DNA from: Clostridia bacterium
GTDB taxonomy: Bacteria; Bacillota; Clostridia; Oscillospirales; Acutalibacteraceae
Length of the DNA stretch: 64,000 bases
Direction: 5' to 3'
Assembly (NCBI GenBank): GCA_017626295.1
Contig: JAGAJB010000007.1
Coordinates: 1 to 64,000, forward strand
Positions 1 to 7,609 of the stretch are shown piece after piece. Numbering within the stretch: the stretch's first letter is position 1; every line of letters begins with the position of its first letter. The translations under genes were made by a program, and so were the position numbers. The notes under the pieces are model-generated. The model saw only the letters and a program-made list of their open reading frames with translations, was not told where the DNA came from and ran no database searches.

Positions 1-61
1 CTTCTCTTAATTTGAGTATTTCTTTTTCATAATCCTTTATATGTAGATAATTTCTAGGCAT
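1..61 (-). CDS. IS3-family transposase OrfA, N-terminal 20 codons only
   Basis: An ATG at 61-59 on the minus strand is preceded by an AGGAGG ribosome binding site 7 bases upstream. The frame stays open to the window edge and reads MPRNYLHIKDYEKEILKLRE. I recognise this as the N-terminus typical of clostridial IS3-type OrfA helix-turn-helix proteins, which bind the element's ends before OrfB performs strand transfer. Only 20 residues are visible, so neither integrity nor activity can be judged. The ribosome binding site lies inside a hairpin described separately. Confidence 0.6.
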   Translation of the reverse strand, partial: MPRNYLHIKDYEKEILKLRE

Positions 62-68
62 AAAAACT

Positions 69-112
69 CCTCCTATGGTAGTTTTATTCTACCATAGGAG
101 GTCGTTTTTTTC
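69..112. promoter_or_regulatory. 13-bp hairpin over the transposase ribosome binding site, also a plus-strand terminator
   Basis: Positions 69-81 and 89-101 are perfect reverse complements with a 7-base loop. On minus-strand transcripts entering from outside the IS, the downstream arm contains the AGGAGG of the transposase and would hide it. On plus-strand transcripts leaving the IS, the same stem is followed by a run of seven T (105-111), the form of an intrinsic terminator. Blocking translation from read-through transcripts is an established strategy of insertion sequences such as IS10 and IS50; its use here is inferred. Confidence 0.55.
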
Positions 113-184
113 TATTGTCCGTTTTTACTGGACTTGTTCATCAATGAGTTTACTCGGTTTTTTTAATTGTACCAGAAACGGTGT

Positions 185-313
185 TTATATTATCATCAAC
201 CCCACAAATTTGTAGTATATATGCACGCATTGGTATTTTTCACCGTCTATGATTTTTTATACACCAATTTTCTCAATGAATTCGTTCAGGATTCTTGCAT
301 GTGTCGTGAGTTT
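185..313 (-). pseudogene. Decayed C-terminal tail of a serine recombinase
   Basis: Read on the minus strand, the frame gives ARILNEFIEKIGV, a stop, then IIDGEKYQCVHIYYKFVG and a second stop. The combination of an FIEKI segment and a final IYYxFVG is what I associate with the C-terminal end of large serine recombinases (Pin/resolvase family with DUF4368). There is no start and the frame is interrupted, so this is a relic. The assignment is by motif recollection only. Confidence 0.42.
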
Positions 314-315
314 TT

Positions 316-441
316 AAAGAATAAATAAAAAAGAATAGAGAATAAAGAATAATACAAAAGCGGTAAAATCAAGGCTCTTTATTATTTCTTATTTATTCTC
401 TATTCTTTATTCTTTTAGGCAACAAACTGTTGCCGCTTTTG
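316..441. repeat. AT-rich interleaved inverted repeats beside the tRNA
   Basis: Two imperfect complementary AT-rich arms (about 316-354 and 378-416, both built of AATAAAGAATAGAGAATAAA-like sequence) are interleaved with a second perfect 9-bp pair, CAAAAGCGG at 355-363 and CCGCTTTTG at 433-441. A third hairpin, GGCAACA/TGTTGCC, lies at 418-434. The outer edge touches the CCA end of the tRNA gene. No reading frame is present. It may be a non-autonomous mobile repeat or part of the tRNA 3' processing and termination region. Confidence 0.5.
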
Positions 442-515
442 GAGCTGGAAACGTGACTCGAACACGCGACCTGCTCATTACGAATGAGCTGCTCTACCAA
501 CTGAGCTATTCCAGC
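440..515 (-). tRNA. tRNA-Thr, anticodon CGT
   Basis: The minus strand gives a complete cloverleaf of 76 nucleotides. The acceptor stem is GCTGGAA/TTCCAGC, the D-loop carries AGCTCAGTTGGTAGAGC, the anticodon stem is GCTCA/TGAGC, the loop is TTCGTAA, and the T-arm has GTTCGAGTC. Loop positions 34-36 are CGT, which reads ACG (threonine). The CCA is encoded at 442-440. It points away from the histidine operon. Confidence 0.95.
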
Positions 516-610
516 AATTTAATTGCAAGTAGTATTATATATAATTGTTCGGAGATTTTCAAGGGGAAAGTAGAAATTTTAAACTAACGATTTTTTATTG
601 TATTTATCTC

Positions 611-639
611 TTGACTTTAGCACTTTAGCGTGCTACTAT
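611..639 (+). promoter_or_regulatory. Promoter of the histidine operon
   Basis: TTGACT (611-616) and TACTAT (634-639) are separated by 17 bases, and the first gene of the operon starts about 55 bases further on. The spacer and the -10 box are covered by the inverted repeats listed next, which suggests repression by steric exclusion. Confidence 0.65.
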
Positions 640-648
640 ATGAGCACG
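618..648. promoter_or_regulatory. Candidate operator: overlapping TAGCAC/GTGCTA repeats
   Basis: TAGCAC (618-623) and GTGCTA (630-635) form a perfect inverted repeat between -35 and -10. CGTGCT (629-634) pairs again with AGCACG (643-648), so three half sites make two overlapping palindromes over the -10 box. TrpR-family repressors bind short inverted repeats, and the first gene downstream is a TrpR-family protein. Autoregulation of the histidine operon is therefore a reasonable inference. Confidence 0.42.
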
Positions 649-670
649 GTTTTTTAGCGAAGTAATCAGA

Positions 671-691
671 AAGGAACGGTACTTTAAGTAC
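671..691 (+). promoter_or_regulatory. Shine-Dalgarno separated from the start codon by a small palindrome
   Basis: AAGGAA (671-676) is the only ribosome-binding-like sequence before yerC, but it lies about 20 bases from the GTG at 695. Between them GTACTT (679-684) and AAGTAC (686-691) are perfectly complementary around one base. If they folded as a 5-bp hairpin, the effective spacing to GTG would drop to about 6-7 bases. The palindrome could instead be a second operator. Confidence 0.3.
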
Positions 692-694
692 TGT

Positions 695-1006
695 GTGAAA
701 ATTATGACACCTTTTAAAAACAGTTATGTTGATGAACTTTACGATGCAATTCTCAGCCTTGAAAACAAGGAGGATTGTCAGGCGTTTTTTGAGGACCTTT
801 TTACCATAAATGAAATTATTTCTCTTTCTCAGCGTTTGAGTGTTGCGAAAAAACTTGACGAGGGAAAGACTTTTTCTGTTATAACTGCTGAAACAGGGGC
901 TAGTTCCGCCACTATCGGCAGGGTTAATAAATGTCTTTCTTACGGCACGGGCGGTTACAGAAAAATTATTGACAGATTAAAGAATGAAGGCGGCGAAAAC
1001 AAATGA
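695..1006 (+). CDS. yerC: YerC/YecD-like TrpR-family regulator, probable histidine-operon repressor
   Basis: This 103-residue protein matches the YerC/YecD branch of the TrpR superfamily: INEIISLSQRLSVAKKL followed by a helix-turn-helix around TGASSATIGRVNKCL (residues 67-81). These proteins bind DNA as dimers. A TrpR-family regulator named HisR has been predicted to control histidine genes in Firmicutes. Here it is the first gene of the operon and its stop overlaps the hisZG start by ATGA. The start could be GTG 695 or ATG 704; no convincing ribosome binding site sits at normal distance from either. The DNA-binding role is family knowledge; histidine as corepressor is inferred. Confidence 0.88.
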   Translation: MKIMTPFKNSYVDELYDAILSLENKEDCQAFFEDLFTINEIISLSQRLSVAKKLDEGKTFSVITAETGASSATIGRVNKCLSYGTGGYRKIIDRLKNEGGENK

Positions 1007-2598
1007 GCATAGATTTATCGGTTCTTAACAATTCCGAAAAAATAATATTTGAACTTCGCAGTCTTTATTCAAAATACGGCTACAAGCCTTTCAAAATGAG
1101 CAAGTTTGAAGAATACGACCTTTACGGAAGCAATAAAGATTTCCTTGTCAGCGGTAACTGTATTACATTTACAGATTCCGACGGCAGACTTCTTGCTCTA
1201 AAACCCGACGTTACTTTTTCAATAATTAAAAATCTTGATGATACTGCTGAGGGCGTTCAGAAGGTCTATTATAACGAGAATGTTTACCGCGTAACCAAAA
1301 AAGCGGGCGGTTTCAGTGAAATTATGCAGACCGGAATTGAGTGTATGGGTGATATTGGCTCAGGCGAAGTTTGTGAAGTTATAACTCTTGCGGCCCGCAG
1401 TCTTTATGCTATCAGCGAAAATTACGTTCTTGATATTTCTCATATGGGTATTCTCAGCGGTCTTTTTACCGCTATGGATTTATCCGAAAGCAACAAGGCG
1501 GAACTTCTTTCTGCAGTTGCTGAGAAAAACAGCGGTGTTATTTTAAATCTCTGTGAAACTTTCGGTGTAGGGGAAGCGCTCAGCAATAAACTTTTTGAAC
1601 TTCTCAATGCTTACGGTAAACCTTCCGATGCTCTTAAAAAAATCGGTGCGGCGGTTGTTAATGCGGAGATGCAGAACGCCTATAACGAACTTCGCGAAGT
1701 TTGTAAAAATCTTACCGATATGGGTTACGAAAAGAATATAAATATCGACTGCTCCGTTGTTAACGATATGAGTTATTATAACGGAATTGTCTTTAAAGGT
1801 TTTATTCACGGTGTTCCCACAGGCGTGCTTTCAGGCGGCAGATACGACAGACTTATGGAGCGTGTCAATAAAAAGGCAGGGGCTATCGGTTTTGCGGTTT
1901 ACCTTGATGAAGTTGACAGAATACTCGATTCTAAAGAAGAAAACGAAATATCCGAAGATAACGACAATTATCTTAATATAGCACTTCCCAAAGGCAGACT
2001 CGGTGAAAAAGTTTATGCTATGTTTGAAAAAGCAGGTTTTGAGTGTCCCCAGATACACGAAAAAAACCGCCGACTTATCTTTGAAAACCCCGAAAAGAAA
2101 GTCCGTTACTTCTGGGTTAAACCCTCGGACGTTGCTATATATGTTGAACGCGGTGCAGCGGATATAGGTGTAGCAGGTAAAGATATTCTTTTGGAATATT
2201 CTCCCGACGTTTACGAACTTCTCGATTTAGATATGGGTAAATGCCGTATGTGTGTTGCAGGTAAAAAGGAGTTTACCGATGACGGCACCAATACACTGAA
2301 AGTTGCAACGAAGTTTGAAAATATCGCTAAAAGTTACTATGCGGATAAATGCCGTGATATTGATATTATTAAACTTAACGGCTCTATTGAAATTGCGCCT
2401 ATTCTCGGACTTTCCGATGTTATAGTCGATATAGTTGAAACAGGTGCAACACTTCTTGAAAACGGTCTTGAGCCGAAAGAAACTATTGTAAATATCAGCG
2501 CAAGGCTTATTTCTAACAAAGCATCCTACAAGTTTAAATCGGAACTTGTGGACAGCCTTAAAGATGCACTTTCTACGATTGTGAGGGAAAAACAGTGA
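1003..2598 (+). CDS. hisZG: Fused HisZ-HisG ATP phosphoribosyltransferase
   Basis: One 531-residue chain joins both subunits of the first histidine enzyme (ATP + PRPP to phosphoribosyl-ATP). Residues 1-308 resemble HisZ, the catalytically dead histidyl-tRNA-synthetase paralogue, with LKPDVT near 66-71 and SGGRYDRL near 277-284. A short acidic linker (309-322, KEENEISEDN) leads into short-form HisG, starting YLNIALPKGRLG at 323, with the PRPP-site-like VDIVETGATL near 475-484. Short HisG needs HisZ for activity and for histidine feedback, so fusion fixes a 1:1 ratio. The domain order is direct from sequence. No frameshift is involved, because the frame is open throughout. Confidence 0.93.
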   Translation: MSIDLSVLNNSEKIIFELRSLYSKYGYKPFKMSKFEEYDLYGSNKDFLVSGNCITFTDSDGRLLALKPDVTFSIIKNLDDTAEGVQKVYYNENVYRVTKKAGGFSEIMQTGIECMGDIGSGEVCEVITLAARSLYAISENYVLDISHMGILSGLFTAMDLSESNKAELLSAVAEKNSGVILNLCETFGVGEALSNKLFELLNAYGKPSDALKKIGAAVVNAEMQNAYNELREVCKNLTDMGYEKNINIDCSVVNDMSYYNGIVFKGFIHGVPTGVLSGGRYDRLMERVNKKAGAIGFAVYLDEVDRILDSKEENEISEDNDNYLNIALPKGRLGEKVYAMFEKAGFECPQIHEKNRRLIFENPEKKVRYFWVKPSDVAIYVERGAADIGVAGKDILLEYSPDVYELLDLDMGKCRMCVAGKKEFTDDGTNTLKVATKFENIAKSYYADKCRDIDIIKLNGSIEIAPILGLSDVIVDIVETGATLLENGLEPKETIVNISARLISNKASYKFKSELVDSLKDALSTIVREKQ

Positions 2599-3866
2599 TT
2601 AAAATATACAACCGAAACGAAATCTCTATACAGGAAATACTCGAAAGAAGCGAGCAGACTGTTGACGTTGAGGGTATAGTTTCAGATATTATAAAAAATG
2701 TTAAAGAAAACGGCGACAAGGCACTTGTTGAATACTGTAAAAAATTCGACGGTGCAGTTGACGATGTTATAGAGGTAACGGCAGAGGAAATCGAAGAGGC
2801 TTTTAAAGAGGTTGACACAGAACTCATAGGTATTCTTAAAGAGGCTAAAGAAAATATAACCGCTTTCCATTCAAAGCAAGTACGCAATTCCTTTATTATA
2901 AATGAAAAAGACGGCGTTATTATAGGGCAGAAAGTTTTACCAATTGAAAAGGTAGGTCTTTATGTTCCCGGCGGAACGGCTTCATACCCCTCATCTGTCC
3001 TTATGAACTGCGTTCCCGCTAAAATCGCAGGTTGCAGTGAAATTGTTATGGTAACGCCTGCAAAGGCAGGCAAAGTTAAACCTGTAATTCTTGCAGCGGC
3101 TAAAATCGCAGGTGTAGACAGAATATTCAAAATCGGCGGCGCACAGGCTGTTGCAGCCCTTGCATACGGTACAGAAAGCGTTCCGAAGGTGGATAAAATC
3201 GTAGGCCCCGGCAATGCTTTCGTTGCAGAGGCAAAAAAACAGGTTTTCGGTATGGTGGATATTGATATGATTGCAGGCCCCAGCGAAATCCTTGTTGTTG
3301 CGGATTCCACCAATAATCCTGCCCACATTGCCGCGGATATGCTTTCACAGGCTGAACACGACAAAATGGCTACTGCCGTTCTTATTACAGACAGTCAGAA
3401 CTTTGCGGAAGAAGTAAGCGCAGAACTTGAAAAACAAATACCTCTTTTACCGAGGGCAGAAATTGCCCGTTGCTCCGTTGATACAAACGGCAAAATTATT
3501 GTAACTGATAATCTTGTTGAGGCTATGGACGTTTCAAATATTCTTGCGCCCGAACACCTTGAAATTTGTGTTGATAATCCTTTTGAATATTTGGGTTATG
3601 TGAAAAATGCAGGCTCCGTGTTCCTCGGTAAGAACTGCCCCGAAGCATTGGGCGATTACTTTGCAGGACCTAACCACACACTTCCCACAAGTGGTACTGC
3701 CCGTTTTTCAAGTCCTCTTTCAGTTGATGATTTTGTTAAGAAAACACAGTTTTCATATTTCAGCCGTCAGGCTCTTTGCGAAGTTTCCGACAAGGTAGTT
3801 CGCTTTGCAAATGAAGAGGGTCTTCAGGCACACGCAAAAAGCGTAAGTATCAGAACGGAGAAATAA
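2595..3866 (+). CDS. hisD: Histidinol dehydrogenase
   Basis: This 423-residue enzyme catalyses the last two steps, L-histidinol to L-histidine with two NAD+. Family landmarks are GLYVPGGTA (121-129), KIVGPGN (201-207), AGPSE (227-231), the catalytic SQAEHDK (251-257) and GPNHTLPT near 358, which binds substrate and Zn2+. Length is typical. It starts with GTG at 2595, overlapping the hisZG stop (GTGA), so translation is probably coupled. Confidence 0.96.
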   Translation: MIKIYNRNEISIQEILERSEQTVDVEGIVSDIIKNVKENGDKALVEYCKKFDGAVDDVIEVTAEEIEEAFKEVDTELIGILKEAKENITAFHSKQVRNSFIINEKDGVIIGQKVLPIEKVGLYVPGGTASYPSSVLMNCVPAKIAGCSEIVMVTPAKAGKVKPVILAAAKIAGVDRIFKIGGAQAVAALAYGTESVPKVDKIVGPGNAFVAEAKKQVFGMVDIDMIAGPSEILVVADSTNNPAHIAADMLSQAEHDKMATAVLITDSQNFAEEVSAELEKQIPLLPRAEIARCSVDTNGKIIVTDNLVEAMDVSNILAPEHLEICVDNPFEYLGYVKNAGSVFLGKNCPEALGDYFAGPNHTLPTSGTARFSSPLSVDDFVKKTQFSYFSRQALCEVSDKVVRFANEEGLQAHAKSVSIRTEK

Positions 3867-3868
3867 TA

Positions 3869-4933
3869 ATGAGCAAATTCCTTGATGAGCGTTACAGTTC
3901 CCTTGCGGCGTATGTGCCGGGGGAACAACCTCAGGATAAAAAATATATTAAACTTAACACTAACGAGTCACCCTATCCGCCAAGCCCCGAAACTCTGGCG
4001 GCGGTGAATGTTGGCGAAACGGAAAATTTGAGGCTTTATCCCGACCCCGACGGCAGAATTTTAACTAAAAAAATCGCTGACCTATACGGTGTGGAAAGCG
4101 AAAACGTTTTTCTTGCAAACGGCTCGGACGATATACTGAACTTCGCCTTTATGGCATACTGTGCAAACGGCAGAAAGTCATATTTTGCAGATATTACTTA
4201 CGGTTTTTACAGCGTTTTTGCCAATCTTCACGGCTCCGATTATACCGAAATACCCCTTGAGAAAGATTTCAGTATAGATGCCGATAAATTCTGCGGTGTG
4301 GACGGCGGTGTGTTTATTGCAAACCCCAATGCACCTACGGGACTTGCTTTGAGCCTTGAAGAAGTTGAAAAAATCATTAAGTCGAACCCCGAAAATGTTG
4401 TGGTTATTGATGAAGCGTATGTTGATTTCGGTGGGGAAAGTGCAGTTAATCTCACTAAAAAGTACGATAATCTTCTGGTTGTGCAGACTTTCTCAAAATC
4501 TCGCTCAATGGCAGGCGCACGATTGGGTTTTGCTGTCGGCAGTAAGGAGATAATAGGGGATTTACACAAGTTGAGATATTCAACTAACCCCTACAACATA
4601 AATCGCCTTACCCTTGCGGCAGGCTCTGCTTGTATTGATTCGCAGAATTATTACGATGAAAATTGCAAAAAAATTATGGCTACAAGAGAGTTTACAAAAA
4701 CTGAACTTCAAAAATTCGGCTTTTCCGTATTACCCTCAAAGGCTAACTTTATTTTTGCACAGTCACCCCTTATTGACGGCGGAGAATTATATCTGAAACT
4801 TAAAGAAAAAGGCGTACTTATCCGCCACTTTACAAGTGAAAGAATTAAGAACTTTAACCGTATTACTATCGGTACACCCGAAGAAATGCAGATTTTTATA
4901 GAAAAAGTAAAAGAAATTATGGAGGAAAACTGA
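3869..4933 (+). CDS. hisC: Histidinol-phosphate aminotransferase
   Basis: This 354-residue, PLP-dependent fold-type I enzyme converts imidazole-acetol phosphate and glutamate to histidinol phosphate. It shows KLNTNESPYPPSP near the N-terminus, ANPNAPTG, VIDEAYVDF, and the Schiff-base lysine in TFSKSRSMAGARLGF (about residues 212-226). It begins 2 bases after hisD with ATG after AGAACGGAG, and its TGA abuts the hisB ATG. Length is normal for the family. Confidence 0.95.
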   Translation: MSKFLDERYSSLAAYVPGEQPQDKKYIKLNTNESPYPPSPETLAAVNVGETENLRLYPDPDGRILTKKIADLYGVESENVFLANGSDDILNFAFMAYCANGRKSYFADITYGFYSVFANLHGSDYTEIPLEKDFSIDADKFCGVDGGVFIANPNAPTGLALSLEEVEKIIKSNPENVVVIDEAYVDFGGESAVNLTKKYDNLLVVQTFSKSRSMAGARLGFAVGSKEIIGDLHKLRYSTNPYNINRLTLAAGSACIDSQNYYDENCKKIMATREFTKTELQKFGFSVLPSKANFIFAQSPLIDGGELYLKLKEKGVLIRHFTSERIKNFNRITIGTPEEMQIFIEKVKEIMEEN

Positions 4934-5521
4934 ATGCGTACTTCTGAAATTTCAAGAAAAACAGCGGAAACTGATGTATATATTAAACTCAACCTTGACG
5001 GCAAGGGTGAGTGCGAAATCAGCACAGGCATAGGTTTCCTTGACCATATGCTCACACTTTTTGCAAAACACGGAAGATTTGACCTTGTGGCAAAATGTGA
5101 CGGCGATATTGAAGTGGACGGACACCACACCACAGAAGATATAGGCATCGCTCTCGGTCAGGCTTTTAAAGAGGCTCTCGGTGATAAACGCGGTATCAAG
5201 CGTTACGGAAGTACCATTCTTCCTATGGACGAGGCACTGATATTTACAGCGGTTGATATTTCCGGCAGACCTTACCTCAGATACAGAATGAAAATTCCGG
5301 CACCTATGGTGGGGGATTTTGACACGGAACTTTTAAGAGAGTTTGTTATAGCCTTTGCATTTAATGCAGGCATAACTCTGCACATTCGCCGTCTTGACGG
5401 CGTAAACAGTCACCATATAATTGAGGGTACATTTAAATCTTTAGCCAGAACTCTCAAAAAGGCTGTTGAAATTGATGAAAAGGCAAAGGACGAAATACCG
5501 TCCACTAAAGGAGTTTTATAA
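4934..5521 (+). CDS. hisB: Imidazoleglycerol-phosphate dehydratase
   Basis: This 195-residue single-domain dehydratase makes imidazole-acetol phosphate. The metal-binding histidine clusters are visible as [30 protein letters not shown] and [14 protein letters not shown]. It has only the dehydratase part, not the N-terminal histidinol-phosphatase domain of the E. coli bifunctional HisB, so the phosphatase must come from elsewhere. Its stop overlaps the hisH start by one base. Confidence 0.96.
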   Translation: MRTSEISRKTAETDVYIKLNLDGKGECEISTGIGFLDHMLTLFAKHGRFDLVAKCDGDIEVDGHHTTEDIGIALGQAFKEALGDKRGIKRYGSTILPMDEALIFTAVDISGRPYLRYRMKIPAPMVGDFDTELLREFVIAFAFNAGITLHIRRLDGVNSHHIIEGTFKSLARTLKKAVEIDEKAKDEIPSTKGVL

Positions 5522-6138
5522 TGCTTGCGGTTATAGATTACGGTGTGGGAAATTTGTTTTCTTTACAATGTTCCCTTAAAAAGATAGGTGCTGAGGCTAT
5601 TGTTACCGACGATGAAAATATCATAAAAGCAGCCGACCGAATAATTCTTCCCGGTGTGGGAGCATTCGGTGATGCGGTTAAAAAACTTCGCGAAAGCGGA
5701 CTTTTTGATGTGGTTATTGAAGAGGCACAAAAGGGGAAGCCCCTTATGGGTATTTGCCTCGGTATGCAGATGCTTTTTGATAAAAGTTACGAATACGGCG
5801 AATATGAGGGTTTAGGTCTTATTGAGGGCGAAATTGTACCTCTCAAAGGTGAGATTCCGAGGGAACTTGATATACCTCATATGGGTTGGAATGCCTTGAA
5901 TTTTCATAACGGCAAAAATGAAATTTTCAAGTATATAAATGAAGGCGATTGTGTTTATTTCGTCCATTCGTTTTTCGGTGTGGGTTGTGAATCTTCGTTA
6001 ATCGCTACTGCGGAGTACGGCATTCCCGTTACGGCGGCAGTGGCTAAGGGCAATATTTTCGGTTGTCAGTTCCACCCCGAAAAAAGTGGCGAAACAGGTC
6101 TTAAAATATTAAAAGCATTTTGTGAAATCGGAGAGTAA
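5521..6138 (+). CDS. hisH: Imidazole glycerol phosphate synthase, glutaminase subunit
   Basis: This class I glutamine amidotransferase of 205 residues supplies ammonia to HisF. The nucleophile cysteine is in GICLGMQMLF (about residue 80) and the catalytic His-Glu pair in QFHPEKSG near the C-terminus; the oxyanion segment PGVGAFGDA is also present. It precedes hisA here, and both subunits of the synthase (HisH and HisF) flank that gene. Confidence 0.96.
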   Translation: MLAVIDYGVGNLFSLQCSLKKIGAEAIVTDDENIIKAADRIILPGVGAFGDAVKKLRESGLFDVVIEEAQKGKPLMGICLGMQMLFDKSYEYGEYEGLGLIEGEIVPLKGEIPRELDIPHMGWNALNFHNGKNEIFKYINEGDCVYFVHSFFGVGCESSLIATAEYGIPVTAAVAKGNIFGCQFHPEKSGETGLKILKAFCEIGE

Positions 6139-6139
6139 A

Positions 6140-6853
6140 ATGAAAATTTTTCCTGCAATAGATTTATATGAAGGTAAGGCGGTGCGCCTTTTGAAAGGCA
6201 ACTATAACGACCTTACCGTTTATTCGGAAAATCCAATAGAAATAGCAAAGGATTTTGAAAGTCAGGGTGCAACGGAACTTCACACAGTTGACCTTGAGGG
6301 CGCCCGTGACGGCGGTACACCTAATATTGAAATTATTAAAAGTTTCGTAGAAAACACATCTCTTAACGTAGAGGTGGGCGGCGGTATTCGTTCGATGGAT
6401 ACAGTTAAAGCCTACCTTGATGCAGGTGTCAGCAGGGTTATTCTCGGCACTGCCGCAGTAACCGACGAAGCATTTTTAAAAGAGGCGGTCAGCCTTTACG
6501 GTGAAAAAATCGCAGTCGGCGCAGATATTAAAGACGGCAAAGTTGCTATTAAAGGCTGGGTAGAAAAATCAGAATACGGCACGTTCGAGTTTTTTGAGAA
6601 GTTAGAAAAAATCGGTGTTTCCACCGTTATTTGTACCGATATTTCCAAAGACGGTGCAATGCAAGGAACTAACAGGGAACTTTATAAAGAGTTATCGGAA
6701 AAGTTCTCCGTTAATATTATTGCATCGGGCGGTGTTTCATCCCTTGATGATATAAAGGCGCTCAGCGAAATGAATCTTTACGGTGCAATTATCGGAAAGG
6801 CATATTATACAGGTGCTGTTAAAATCAACGAGGCATTGGAGGTTGCAAAATGA
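6140..6853 (+). CDS. hisA: ProFAR isomerase
   Basis: This (beta-alpha)8 barrel of 237 residues isomerises the 5'-ProFAR intermediate to PRFAR. The catalytic aspartates are in FPAIDLYEGK and, in the second half barrel, in the CTDISKDG segment; phosphate is bound by EVGGGIRS and IASGGVSS. I start at ATG 6140 because GGAGAG precedes it and the conserved MKIFPAIDLY begins there. A GTG at 6122 would add six residues not seen in the family. The stop overlaps hisF by ATGA. Confidence 0.95.
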   Translation: MKIFPAIDLYEGKAVRLLKGNYNDLTVYSENPIEIAKDFESQGATELHTVDLEGARDGGTPNIEIIKSFVENTSLNVEVGGGIRSMDTVKAYLDAGVSRVILGTAAVTDEAFLKEAVSLYGEKIAVGADIKDGKVAIKGWVEKSEYGTFEFFEKLEKIGVSTVICTDISKDGAMQGTNRELYKELSEKFSVNIIASGGVSSLDDIKALSEMNLYGAIIGKAYYTGAVKINEALEVAK

Positions 6854-7608
6854 TAACCAAAAGAATTATTCCTTGCCTTGATGTGCGCAACGGCACGGTA
6901 GTTAAAGGCACAAATTTTGAAAATCTCAGTGAGATTTCTTCACCTGTGGAACTTGCAGAATATTACAGTTCTCACGGTGCAGATGAACTTGTTTTCTATG
7001 ATATTACCGCTTCCTCCGACGGCAGAAAACTTTTTACGGATATTCTTACGGAAACCGCTTCAAAAGTTTTTATCCCTCTTACTGTTGGCGGCGGTATAAA
7101 TACCCTTGATGATTTTGACAGAGTCCTGAAATGCGGTGCTGATAAGGTAAGCGTAAACTCCGGTGCTATAAGAAACCCCGATTTAATACACGCGGCAGCG
7201 GAAAAGTACGGCGACCAGTGTGTAGTGCTTTCCGTTGACGTTAAGCGCGTTGACGGAAAATTCTGTGTCTTTGCAAAGGGCGGCAGAGAGAATACAGGTC
7301 TTGATGCTTTAGAGTGGATAAAACGCGGTGTTAATAATGGTGCAGGGGAGATAGTTGTAAACTCCATTGACACCGACGGCGTAAAAAAAGGCTTCGATAT
7401 AGAGATGCTCAAAGCCGTTTGCGATATTGTAAACGTGCCTGTTATCGCTTCGGGCGGTGCAGGGTGTAAAGAGGATTTTGTGGATTTATTCAATAGTGTT
7501 CCACAGGTCAGCGCAGGGCTTGCCGCATCTATTTTCCACTACGGCGAAGTTACAATTGACGATTTAAAGAGAACTTTAAACGAGAATAATATTACTGTGA
7601 GGTTATAA
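6850..7608 (+). CDS. hisF: Imidazole glycerol phosphate synthase, cyclase subunit
   Basis: This (beta-alpha)8 barrel of 252 residues, paralogous to HisA, uses HisH-derived ammonia to form imidazole glycerol phosphate and AICAR. Catalytic aspartates are in IPCLDVRNG (about residue 11) and SVDVKRVDG (about 130); PLTVGGGI and IASGGAGC are phosphate loops. Length is typical. It follows hisA with a 4-base overlap and is separated from hisIE by one base. Confidence 0.96.
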   Translation: MITKRIIPCLDVRNGTVVKGTNFENLSEISSPVELAEYYSSHGADELVFYDITASSDGRKLFTDILTETASKVFIPLTVGGGINTLDDFDRVLKCGADKVSVNSGAIRNPDLIHAAAEKYGDQCVVLSVDVKRVDGKFCVFAKGGRENTGLDALEWIKRGVNNGAGEIVVNSIDTDGVKKGFDIEMLKAVCDIVNVPVIASGGAGCKEDFVDLFNSVPQVSAGLAASIFHYGEVTIDDLKRTLNENNITVRL

Positions 7609-7609
7609 T

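Larger units (their letters stand above)
1..140 (-). mobile_element. End of an IS3-type insertion sequence, truncated by the window
   Basis: The first 61 bases encode the start of an IS3-family-like OrfA on the minus strand. Beyond it lie a perfect 13-bp hairpin and, read on the minus strand, a terminus-like stretch beginning TGAACAAGTCC near position 140. IS3-family ends usually begin with TG, so I place the element boundary there. The other end and any target duplication lie outside the window, so the family and the exact boundary are inferred. Confidence 0.4.

Noticed and set aside
516-694. T-box or histidine leader attenuator before the his operon
   Set aside because: No run of histidine codons, no T-box motif and no terminator-antiterminator pair are visible; control appears to be at the operator.
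6122-6139. GTG start adding six residues to HisA
   Set aside because: The GGAGAG ribosome binding site is positioned for ATG 6140, and the conserved N-terminus begins there.
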